63,148 nucleotides of DNA, from positions 1 to 63,148 of the forward strand of contig JAUCBJ010003072.1 in assembly GCA_032718475.1 (NCBI GenBank), written 5' to 3'. This document shows positions 9,067 through 20,000 of the stretch, piece after piece. Every line of letters starts with the position of its first letter. Position 1 is the first letter of the stretch. The stretch comes from Nemertoderma westbladi. Taxonomy: Eukaryota; Xenacoelomorpha; Nemertodermatida; Nemertodermatidae. A program made the position numbers and the translations under genes. The notes below the pieces were generated by a model. It searched no databases. It saw nothing but the letters and a program-made list of their open reading frames with translations, and was not told the DNA's origin.

Positions 9067-10870
9067 CTGTAAAACATTTAGTTTAGTTTTTTTCACTATG
9101 GCGGTTTGTATAGTTTGTGTTCTACTGTACCTGTGTATCAGATAGTGTGATTGAGTGCCATGTAATGAGGATTTACCTCATTGTGTGAAGAAAAGTATCA
9201 CTTTTCAACGTTATGATCTAAATGAATTCACAGTATATAATACCAAGCAGCTCAACGGGGGTGGTTGACAAACATAAATAGTAATGAGTCTTTAACTCTG
9301 AAAAGAGTAATTTTAATGCAATAATTGTTTACTTAAATTATATTAAAATAATTTATAGTTAACTTCGGAGTGTTAAAAACTTGATGGTCTGGCTGCAACC
9401 GGAGAGCCCAAGGCTCGACAGAGAATTATTAGGTATAGATACTGCAGCCTATTTAACGGAACATAGAACCCACCATCAACACCAACTTCAAACCTCATAA
9501 TTTACTATATATAGCTAACTGACAAGAAGTAGGCACTTTGCTTTGATCTTTTTTAGGTCGATTTTTAAAGGATTTTTCCAGGAGAACGGCGAAAGCTAGA
9601 ACGATTCTGTTTGCGCGATCTGGTAGATGGCCCTAGCGCGATAGCTAGGAGTTTTTGTGGAAAAAATCTGTTAATTAATTAATTAGTAATTAGCGATTAA
9701 AGATTTCTAATTGATTTTTCTCGAAAAGTATTTGGTTTTTCCCCTAGCAACGGTGTTTTTTTTTGTTCATCTCGGTAAGATCTAAAAAAAGTTCAGTCAT
9801 CGCTATGGCCCTCCTATTACTGTTAATTAGTACTAATTAGCCGAAAACTAATTAGCGTCGTAACTCGAAAACACTAAGAGCTATGAAAAAACGTAACATC
9901 ACAAAGTTGTTCGGAATTTTATTCTACACAAAAAAGTCTCTGGCACCGATGCCGTATCTCCTACCGTTAATTAGTAATTAACTAATTACTTAATTACCTA
10001 ATTGGCGGGGGGGCTTTGTCCCCCCCGCCCCCAAATCCTTATTCACAAGGTGTATCAAAGCGGTTTACTATTTTACAAATGATAATTACTCTAAAATCTT
10101 TTGAATCAAACTAATTAACGATTTTACTAATTAGTAAAGTTCCCCAAATTAATTAATAATTTATCCAATCCTGCTGCAATTAATTAAACTGCTGAGTCGT
10201 CAGCCTGGTTTGATGAACTTGATGAAATCATAAAGTCAGTAGTTGCTGTATGCCATTACTGACTAAAACTATATACCAAACACCTCTTGCCGGTAGCTAT
10301 CTCCACAGTCTGTAGTGAGCACCGGTGCAGGTATGGTAGGCCTACATGTATGGCATATATAGTGGAGGTTCTTTTGGCAGATAGGCCTAGTCAAAACGTT
10401 ACATCAGATGCCGTATTTTAGTCAAAACGTACCCTATCTTCATATAGTTGAGTATTGTCAATACAGGAATATCCAAGTACCGGGTACTCCTGTACTTAGT
10501 ATACCCATCTGCCCATGTACAGTAACTGGCTGACAGTTACCCTTAGTTTGTAGGCTATAGATGATTGACGTTTCTAGCAATGTTCTTAACGTTGGGATTT
10601 TACTGGAAGTTATTAATACCATAGTTTACCCCAAAAAAACTAAAATTACCCAAATCGCACCAAATCAAAATAAATCTTATAACAGCAACACGGGCTATCT
10701 GACGATATGGATTAGATCAATGTAGCGGATAGTGACCATTGAAGGGCTTCTTATGCATGCAAAGGAAAATATGATCAGACCCAAATCACACAGTCAGACC
10801 TGATCTTTTGCTGATCAAATACCGGTAGGTGACTTTGCTGATATGCAGTAACATTTTACGGTACAATTTG
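9067..10870. other. Non-coding region with TTAATTA clusters and a GC hairpin
   Basis: No gene was recognised. The part at 9540-10190 is rich in TTAATTA/ATTAGTAATTA palindromes and holds a perfect 10-bp G/C hairpin at 10004-10029. It looks like a degenerate dispersed repeat of unknown class. The part at 10200-10870 is unremarkable. Confidence 0.4.
10004..10029. repeat. Perfect GC-only inverted repeat (hairpin)
   Basis: The arms are GGCGGGGGGG at 10004-10013 and CCCCCCCGCC at 10020-10029, with a CTTTGT loop, inside an otherwise AT-rich stretch. A 10-bp all-GC stem would be very stable as RNA or single-stranded DNA. Confidence 0.85.
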
Positions 10871-11165
10871 ATGCGAAAATGTTTTGGCCAGTACTCTGAA
10901 CCTTCCATTGGGGTCCCAGGTCACGCGCCTACCGTGGTCACTGTATCTGGCACCTGATTGGCTATAATATTCAAACGCTGAAAACTTACCTAGGCCTTGA
11001 CAATTAGTGATAAGATTTTATGCGAATATGTTTTGGATGGTGTTCTGAATCTCGCGTTGAGGTCCCAAGTCACCCCCATACCGTGGTCATCAGATACGGC
11101 GCCTGATTGGCTAATTCTTTGAACGACGATAACTCGAGTTTGCTTCACTTTGGGATGAAGTTTGA
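10871..11165. repeat. Two diverged direct copies, period 149 bp
   Basis: The two copies begin at about 10871 and 11020. They share ATGCGAAnATGTTTTGG, the segment GGTCCCAnGTCAC, TACCGTGGTCA and GCnCCTGATTGGCTAAT. Divergence is roughly a quarter of positions by eye. They lie directly before the 50-bp array. Confidence 0.75.
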
Positions 11166-11224
11166 AGGCTAGGAATATTCTCTGGATGATGCCCCAACTC
11201 ACTGATGATGTTTCATAGCTGTGA

Positions 11225-11690
11225 CGATGAGTTTAACTGGTGCATCGACTCTGCATACGAATTATCGAGCATGGCAATGAGTTTAACCACTGCGTCAACT
11301 CAGCGTACGAATTATCCTCCGTGTCAATGAGTTTAACCGCTGCATCGACGCCGCGTACGAATTATCCTCCGTGGAAATGAGTTTAACCGCTGCGTCGATG
11401 CCGCGTACGAATTATCCTCCGTGTAAATGAGTTTAACCCCTGCGACGACACCGCGTACAAACTATCCTCCGCGACAATGAGTTTAACCGCTGCGACGACG
11501 CCGCGTTTGAATTATTGATCGTGGCAATGAGTTTAACCACTGCGACGACGCCGCATACGAATTATTGATCGTGGAAATGAGTTTAACCGCTGCGACGACG
11601 CCGCGTACGAATTATTGATCGTGGAAATGAGTTTAACCACTGCATCGACTACACGACACGTACAAATTATTGACCGCGCCTACGAATTTT
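11225..11690. repeat. 50-bp minisatellite, about 9 copies
   Basis: GAGTTTAACC recurs exactly every 50 bp (11229, 11279, 11329 and so on to 11629), followed by a CpG-rich segment such as GCTGCGACGACGCCGCGTAC and then GAATTAT. Units differ at scattered positions, mostly at CpG sites. Two sub-types alternate in blocks (TATCCTCCGTG and TATTGATCGTG). Confidence 0.93.
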
Positions 11691-13206
11691 ATTGCTGGGA
11701 CAACTTTATGAATGAAATATTATCCTCGGCCACTAATGCAATAAATTAATATATAGTAATAATTTTTGCAATTTACGTAATTTACGTTTTGTAATTTTCA
11801 ACAAATTTAAATTAAATTTATAGTATATACTGTAATGTTTTTGTTTTGTACTAATTTATTGTGATAAATGCCAATTAATCTCAATTTACTTCTTAGTTCA
11901 ACCTCTTACCTAGATATAACTACTAAAGTTAAATAAGAAACACAATTATGTGCTTATCAACCCCGCGGGATATATGTATTGGTTTTTTTTATTGGTATTA
12001 TTGGTATTGTTTACAAAGATTTTTTGGTAATTTATTATTACCGGTATATATATAATTGTTCATTTAATTTTGTGTGTAAACGCTACGCCGACAATCACTG
12101 CTAACAATGGGAAGTATGAAAATGTATCCTGAGTTCGCGACTCTTGTTTATTGTTTTGGTTAGAATAACCTTCCACTGTAACCCGATCTTTTCTCTTAAT
12201 TGATAATTGACATTAATTTGTTTTAACAATGGTTGTCGGCGTTGGTTGTCGGTTGTCGGCATTTGTACACCCTTTAATTTTGCAGTTGTGTATATTACAA
12301 CAGGGCGATTTCCATTCACTTTAATTTTTTTGTTATAAAACAGTTTTAATTAATGCAAAGTAGCAAATGCCACGCTGTTATCCAACAACCACAGCTGAAT
12401 ATGAAACTGAAACCTGTGCTAATGACTCTCGTTTATTGTTTTGGTTAAAATGACCTTCCGCTGTAACCTGTTCATTTACAATCATTTATAATTAACATTA
12501 ATTAGTGCTAATAATGGTTGTTGGTTGTCGGCCTAGCGTTTACACCTTTGCAACGCCCGCATTTGTATTTAAGTAATAGCGATTTCTTGCACGACGCCAC
12601 TCATTATTTTGTAATTCCAAACAATTTTGTATAAAATATCATATATATATATATACTTATTATTGCGTTTTTCATTTCGTTATTTTCATGTATTTTTATT
12701 TGGTTTCGTTTATCATTTACTTTCAAATGGATTAGAATTACGCACAGGTTACAATAGCAGTTGTCTTACTAAAAACAAATAAACGAGATTTTATTTCCCT
12801 TGCTATTCATTGGTTTTGCTTTGCGATTAAGTAGAGATTTAATAGTTCAATAGTAAATGTTTTATGAAATATAACTTTTTTGTATTTTTTTGTTAATTTG
12901 GATATTTGGGTATTTTTTGTTTTGTTTTGTCCGAATCTGTTGTTTGCATGTGAAAATATCAATAACAGGATAAGTTTGCAGCAGTTGCAGATTCATAATT
13001 AACCATCCTAACACATCCCTTTAAATTTATTAAAGAAATGCGTTTGGACAATCAACAAAATGTTCCACATTGAATAATTCGGATTTGCAAAATCAGACCC
13101 TGCGCTACCCCCCAATCTACCGATGGCTCAGAATAGTTAATATCATATGATGGCACTTTATGGCTTTATTTAACTAAAAAATCATCATTGCCATCCACCC
13201 ACCTAT
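11691..13206. other. AT-rich region with a duplicated segment
   Basis: No gene was recognised. Two related copies of a segment lie at about 12125-12290 and 12410-12560, offset 285 bp and sharing GTTTATTGTTTTGGTTA followed by ACCTTCC.CTGTAACC and ATGGTTGT.GGTTGTCGGC. Weaker relatives occur at about 51240-51310 and 54590-54660. The rest is low complexity. Confidence 0.5.
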
Positions 13207-14659
13207 CTACCTACCTACCTACCTACCTACCTACCTACCTACCTACCTACCTACCTACCTACCTACCTACCTACCTACCTACCTACCTACCTACCTACCT
13301 ACCTACCTACCTACCTACCTACCTACCTACCTACCTACCTACCTACCTACCTACCTACCTACCTACCTACCTACCTACCTACCTACCTACCTACCTACCT
13401 ACCTACCTACCTACCTACCTACCTACCTACCTACCTACCTACCTACCTACCTACCTACCTACCTACCTACCTACCTACCTACCTACCTACCTACCTACCT
13501 ACCTACCTACCTACCTACCTACCTACCTACCTACCTACCTACCTACCTACCTACCTACCTACCTACCTACCTACCTACCTACCTACCTACCTACCTACCT
13601 ACCTACCTACCTACCTACCTACCTACCTACCTACCTACCTACCTACCTACCTACCTACCTACCTACCTACCTACCTACCTACCTACCTACCTACCTACCT
13701 ACCTACCTACCTACCTACCTACCTACCTACCTACCTACCTACCTACCTACCTACCTACCTACCTACCTACCTACCTACCTACCTACCTACCTACCTACCT
13801 ACCTACCTACCTACCTACCTACCTACCTACCTACCTACCTACCTACCTACCTACCTACCTACCTACCTACCTACCTACCTACCTACCTACCTACCTACCT
13901 ACCTACCTACCTACCTACCTACCTACCTACCTACCTACCTACCTACCTACCTACCTACCTACCTACCTACCTACCTACCTACCTACCTACCTACCTACCT
14001 ACCTACCTACCTACCTACCTACCTACCTACCTACCTACCTACCTACCTACCTACCTACCTACCTACCTACCTACCTACCTACCTACCTACCTACCTACCT
14101 ACCTACCTACCTACCTACCTACCTACCTACCTACCTACCTACCTACCTACCTACCTACCTACCTACCTACCTACCTACCTACCTACCTACCTACCTACCT
14201 ACCTACCTACCTACCTACCTACCTACCTACCTACCTACCTACCTACCTACCTACCTACCTACCTACCTACCTACCTACCTACCTACCTACCTACCTACCT
14301 ACCTACCTACCTACCTACCTACCTACCTACCTACCTACCTACCTACCTACCTACCTACCTACCTACCTACCTACCTACCTACCTACCTACCTACCTACCT
14401 ACCTACCTACCTACCTACCTACCTACCTACCTACCTACCTACCTACCTACCTACCTACCTACCTACCTACCTACCTACCTACCTACCTACCTACCTACCT
14501 ACCTACCTACCTACCTACCTACCTACCTACCTACCTACCTACCTACCTACCTACCTACCTACCTACCTACCTACCTACCTACCTACCTACCTACCTACCT
14601 ACCTACCTACCTACCTACCTACCTACCTACCTACCTACCTACCTACCTACCTACCTACC
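13207..14659. repeat. Perfect TACC/CTAC tetranucleotide microsatellite, about 363 units
   Basis: This is an uninterrupted 4-bp repeat over about 1,453 bp with no visible substitution. The apparent 494-codon frame (YLPT repeated) is an artefact of the repeat. Its right border joins a tRNA-derived SINE-like fragment, so on the minus strand the array would be the SINE's 3' simple-repeat tail. Confidence 0.98.
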
Positions 14660-14790
14660 AATGGCCCTATAAAGGCAAATTATTATAACTTTTGTTGGGC
14701 ACAGCTTTGCAAAGTCAAAAATGTCGTCCAGGTGGGATCGAACTGGTGACCTCAATGTTTGAAGCTATAAGATTAAGATATATTATCTAG
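14660..14790 (-). mobile_element. tRNA-derived SINE fragment with pol III B-box
   Basis: On the minus strand, ACCAGTTCGATCCCACC (about 14731-14747) contains a good pol III B-box (GTTCGATCC) in a tRNA T-arm-like setting, preceded by GAGGTCACC. A clear A-box is not visible, so the head is truncated or decayed. Downstream come about 75 bp of body and then the TAGG-type microsatellite. This is the order expected for a SINE that ends in a simple-repeat tail. Confidence 0.5.
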
Positions 14791-14839
14791 AAATATTGTA
14801 CAATAAATGTTTAATATGTGTACCGGTAGTTTAAATGAA

Positions 14840-15205
14840 TCCGGACACAAATCCCAGTATTTTACACTTTTATACCATGATGAAAACCGCCATACAAATG
14901 ATTTTTTATTAGTTGTATTTACTTTTTTATGACATGTTTATTTAGTTTTTTTTTCTATTTTATGGCAAGTTTAGTTCTTATTTTTTTTATGTTATTTGTT
15001 TAAATCCATAAATATTAATAATTAATAAAGTGCTTAGAAAATTTATATTTATTAAACAGCCCTAAATATTTAATTACTAGTAAAAATAATAAACTATAGA
15101 ACAATATTTGTAAAGGCAAGTGGCGAATATGACCATTACCTTATATACCTAAAATATTCCAGAAACCAAAGTAGCACAGCATACACAATAACCAAATGTG
15201 GACTG
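14840..15205. repeat. Block X, copy 1 (paired with 25955-26570)
   Basis: The block starts near CCGGACACA, runs through AT-rich sequence, then ATTAATAAAGTG.TTAGAA and TATAGAACAATATTT, CAAGTGGCGAA and CCTTATATA.ACCTAAAATATT. It ends in one diverged family-B unit (GCACAGCATACACAATAACC). The same order recurs at 25955-26570, about 11.1 kb to the right, with roughly 70-80% similarity by eye. In both places it leads into a family-C array. Confidence 0.7.
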
Positions 15206-15774
15206 GTCTTGGGTGAGAAAAGTAAATAGCGTGACCCTGCACCTGTGTGAGACAAGTGAATAGCGTGACCCCGCGCCCTTGTGAGACAAGTGAATAGCGT
15301 GACCCCGCGCTGGGTGTGACAAGTGAATAGCGTGACCCCGCGCCCGGGTGAGCCCAGTGATAGCATGACCCCGCGTCTGGTTGAGACAAGTGAATACCTT
15401 GACCCCGTGCCCGGGTGAGACAAGTGAATAGCGTGACACCGCGCCCGGGTGAGACAAGTGAATACTGTGACCCCGCGCCGGGTGAGACAGTGAATAGCGT
15501 GTGAGTAGCGTATCCCTGCGCCTGGGTGTGACAAGAGAATAGCCTAACCCCACGCCCGGGTGAGACAAGTGAATAGCGTGACCCTGCGCCCGGGTGAGAC
15601 ATGTGAATAGTGTGACACCGCGCCTGGGTCAGACAAGTGAATAGCGTGACCCTGCGTCCGGGTGAGACATGTGAATAGCGTGACACCGCGCCTGGATGAG
15701 ACAAGTGAATTGCGTGAACCTGCGCCCAGGTGAGACATGTGAGTAGCGTAACCCCGCACCTGAGTGTGACAGGT
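15205..15774. repeat. Family C array, copy 1 (34-bp CpG-rich unit)
   Basis: The unit is about 34 bp with core GTGACCCCGCGCCCGGGTGA followed by GACAAGTGAATAGC. There are about 16-17 imperfect copies. It is strongly GC- and CpG-rich against an AT-rich background, and most units hold a CCCGGG site or a one-base variant. Open frames across it are repeat artefacts. Confidence 0.92.
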
Positions 15775-16975
15775 GGTATGAATTGGCAAAGCATTATACA
15801 CATGTAAGGGCAAACATACACTCACCTCATACTTGTGCAATATATTAAAGTGGATCGAAACATATTGTTATATGAATTGGCAAAGCATTCTACACAAGTA
15901 CGGACAAACATACACTCACCTCATCATACATGGCAAAATATGAAAGTAGAGCAAAATGGATTGTAGTATGAATTGGCAAAGCATTCTACACAAGTACGGG
16001 CAAACATACACTCACCTCATACCTGGCAAAATGTGAAAGTGAAGCAAAATGGATTGTAGTATGAATTGGCAAAGCATACTGCACAAGCACGGACAAACAT
16101 ACACTCACCTCATTATACATGGCAAAATATGAAAGTAGAGCAAAATGGATTGTGGTATGAATTGGCAAAGCATTCTACACAAGTACGGGCAAACATACAC
16201 TCACCTCATACATGACAAAATGTGAAAGTGAAGCAAAATGGATTGTAGTATGAATTGGCAAAGCATACTGCACAAGCACGGACAAACATACACTCACCTC
16301 ATCATACATGGCAAACTATGAAAGTGAAGCAAAATGAATTGTGGCATGAATTGGCAAAGCATTTTACACAAGTACGGGCACACATACACTCACCTCATAA
16401 ATGGCAAAATGTGAAAATGGAGCAAAATGGATTGTGGTATGAATTGGCAAAGCATTCTACACAAGTACGGGCAAACATACACTCACCTCATACATGGCAA
16501 ACTATGAAAGTGGAGCAAAATGGATTGTGGTATGAATTGGCAAAGCATTCTACACAAGTACGGGCAAATATACACTTATCTCATACTTGGGCAAAATATG
16601 AAGGTGGAGCAAAATGGATTGTGGTATGAATTGGCATAGCATTCTACACAAGTACGGGCAAATATACACTTATCTCATACTTGGGCAAAATATGAAGGTG
16701 GAGCAAAATGGATTGTGGTATGAATTGGCAAAGCATTCTACACAAGTACGGGCAAACATACACTCACCTCATACATGGCAAAATATGAAAGTGGAGCAAA
16801 ATGGATTGTGGTATGAATTGGCAAAGCATTCTACACAAGTACGGGCAAACATACACTCACCTCATACATGGCAAAATATGAAAGTGGAGCAAAATGGATT
16901 GTGGTATGAATTGGCATAGCATTCTACACAAGTACGGGCAAATATACACTTATCTCATACTTGGGCAAAATATGC
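15775..16975. repeat. Family A array 1 (93-bp unit)
   Basis: The unit is 93 bp: GTATGAATTGGCAAAGCATT, then CTACACAAGTACGGGCAAAC, ATACACTCACCTCATACATG, GCAAAATATGAAAGTGGAGC and a short AAAATGGATTGTG end. There are about 13 copies, each a few percent diverged. The 31-codon period gives false ORFs. Related arrays lie at 22400-24650 and 29735-30860. Confidence 0.95.
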
Positions 16976-17031
16976 AAGGTGGCAGCAACACATCGGCCCA
17001 CTCCCTCGTGGCTATGAATTGGCCATCCCAC
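16976..17031. other. Unique junction sequence between families A and B
   Basis: About 56 bp of sequence resembling neither array (AGGTGGCAGCAACACATCGG and CCACTCCCTCGTGGC are present) joins the last family-A unit to the first family-B unit. It may be filler from an illegitimate join. Confidence 0.6.
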
Positions 17032-20000
17032 GGACTGGTCTTAGAAGGGGAGACATTATTAATGGTAGATTGTATGGAAGAGGTTAAAATATACCAGAAC
17101 GCAGGTGGCACAGCATACACAATAACCATAAGTGGACTGGTCTTACAAGGGGAGACATTATTAATGGTAGATTGCATAGAATATGATAAAATATTCTAGA
17201 ACACAGATGGCACAGCATACACAATAACCACAAGTGGACTGGTCTTGGATGAGGAGACATTATTAATGGTAGATTGTATGAAAGAGGTTAAAATATACCA
17301 GAACGCAGGTGGCACAGCATACACAATAACCACAAGTGGACTGGTCTTAGAAGGGGAGACATTATTAATGGTAGATTGTATGGAAGAGGTTAAAATATAC
17401 CAGAACGCAGGTGGCACAGCATACACAATAACCACAAGTGGACTGGTCTTACAAGGGGAGACATTATTAATGGTAGATTGCATAGAATATGATAAAATAT
17501 TCTAGAACACAGATGGCACAGCATACACAATAACCACAAGTGGACTGGTCTTAGAAGGGGAGACATTATTAATGGTAGATTGTATGAAAGAGGTTAAAAT
17601 ATACCAGAACGCAGGTGGCACAGCATACACAATAACCACAAGTGGACTGGTCTTGGAAGAGGAGACATTATTAATGGTAGATTGTATGAAAGAGGTTAAA
17701 ATATACCAGAACACAGATGGCACAGCATACACAATAACCACTAAGTGGACTGGTCTTAGAAGGGGAGACATTATTAATGGTAGATTGTATGGAAGAGGTT
17801 AAAATATTCCAGAACGCAGGTGGCACAGCATACACAATAACCACAACTGGACTGGTCTTGGAAGAGGAGACATTATTAATGGTAGATTGTATGAAAGAGG
17901 TTAAAATATACCAGAACGCAGGTGGCACAGCATACACAATAACCACAAGTGGACTGGTCTTACAAGAGGAGACATTATTAATGGTAGATTGTATGAAAGA
18001 GGTTAAAATATACCAGAACGCAGGTGGCACAGCATACCCAATAACCACAAGTGGACTGGTCTTGGAAGAGGAGACATTATTTATGGTAGATTGTATGAAA
18101 GAGGTTAAAATATACCAGAACGCAGGTGGCACAGCATACACAATAACCACAAGTGGACTGGTCTTGGAAGAGGAGACATTATTAATGGTAGATTGTATGG
18201 AAGAGGTTAAAATATTCTAGAACACAGATGGCACAGCATACACAATAACCACAAGTGGACTGGTCTTAGAAGGGGAGACATTATTAATGGTAGATTGTAT
18301 GAAAGAGGTTAAAATATACCAGAACGCAGGTGGCACAGCATACCCAATAACCACAAGTGGACTGGTCTTGGAAGAGGAGACATTATTTATGGTAGATTGT
18401 ATGAAAGAGGTTAAAATATACCAGAACGCAGGTGGCACAGCATACCCAATAACCACTAAGTGGACTGGTCTTAGAAGGGGAGACATTATTAATGGTAGAT
18501 TGTATGGAAGAGGTTAAAATATTCTAGAACACAGATGGCACAGCATACACAATAACCACAAGTGGACTGGTCTTAGAAGGGGAGACATTATTAATGGTAG
18601 ATTGTATGAAAGAGGTTAAAATATACCAGAACGCAGGTGGCACAGCATACACAATAACCACAAGTGGACTGGTCTTGGAAGAGGAGACATTATTAATGGT
18701 AGATTGTATGAAAGAGGTTAAAATATACCAGAACGCAGGTGGCACAGCATACACAATAACCACAAGTGGACTGGTCTTAGAAGAGGAGACATTATTAATG
18801 GTAGATTGTATGAAAGAAGTTAAAATATACCAGAACGCAGGTGGCACAGCATGCACAATAACCACAAGTGGACTGGTCTTGGAAGAGGAGACATTATTTA
18901 TGGTAGATTGTATGAAAGAGGTTAAAATATTCCAGAACGCAGGTGGCACAGCATACACAATAACCAGAAGTGGACTGGTCTTGGAAGAGGAGACATTATT
19001 AATGGTAGATTGCATAGAATATGATAAAATATTCTAGAACACAGATGGCACAGCATACACAATAACCACAAGTGGACTGGTCTTAGAAGGGGAGACATTA
19101 TTAATGGTAGATTGTATGAAAGAGGTTAAAATATACCAGAACGCAGGTGGCACAGCATACACAATAACCATAAGTGGACTGGTCTTAGAAGAGGAGATAT
19201 TATTAATGGTAGATTGTATGAAAGAGGTTAAAATATACCAGAACGCAGGTGGCACAGCATACACAATAACCATAAGTGGACTGGTCTTAGAAGAGGAGAT
19301 ATTATTAATGGTAGATTGTATGAAAGAGGTTAAAATATACCAGAACGCAGGTGGCACAGCATACACAATAACCACAAGTGGACTGGTCTTAGAAGGGGAG
19401 ACATTATTAATGGTAGATTGTATGAAAGAGGTTAAAATATTCCAGAACGCAGGTGGCACAGCATACCCAATAACCACAAGTGGACTGGTCTTGGAAGAGG
19501 AGACATTATTAATGGTAGATTGTATGAAAGAGGTTAAAATATACCAGAACGCAGGTGGCACAGCATACACAATAACCACAAGTGGACTGGTCTTGGAAGA
19601 GGAGACATTATTAATGGTAGATTGTATGAAAGAGGTTAAAATATACCAGAACACAGATGGCACAGCATACACAATAACCACAAGTGGACTGGTCTTGGAA
19701 GAGGAGACATTATTAATGGTAGATTGTATGAAAGAGGTTAAAATATACCAGAACACAGATGGCACAGCATACACAATAACCACAAGTGGACTGGTCTTAG
19801 AAGGGGAGACATTATTAATGGTAGATTGTATGAAAGAGGTTAAAATATTCCAGAACGCAGGTGGCACAGCATACCCAATAACCACAAGTGGACTGGTCTT
19901 GGAAGAGGAGACATTATTAATGGTAGATTGTATGAAAGAGGTTAAAATATACCAGAACGCAGGTGGCACAGCATACACAATAACCACAAGTGGACTGGTC

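Noticed and set aside
8730-9096. Overlapping frames with LYLVALFVN or TNLQKVRPG repeats
   Set aside because: They are products of the 27-bp minisatellite on either strand.
10004-10045. Helitron 3' terminal hairpin
   Set aside because: The hairpin is not followed within about 15 bases by CTRR, and no Helitron-like body lies beside it.
13188-14672. 494-codon open frame made of YLPT repeats
   Set aside because: It is the translation of the TACC microsatellite and has no unique coding sequence.
15136-15840. Cys/His-rich frames over the family-C array
   Set aside because: They are overlapping frames of an imperfect 34-bp repeat with no conserved domain.
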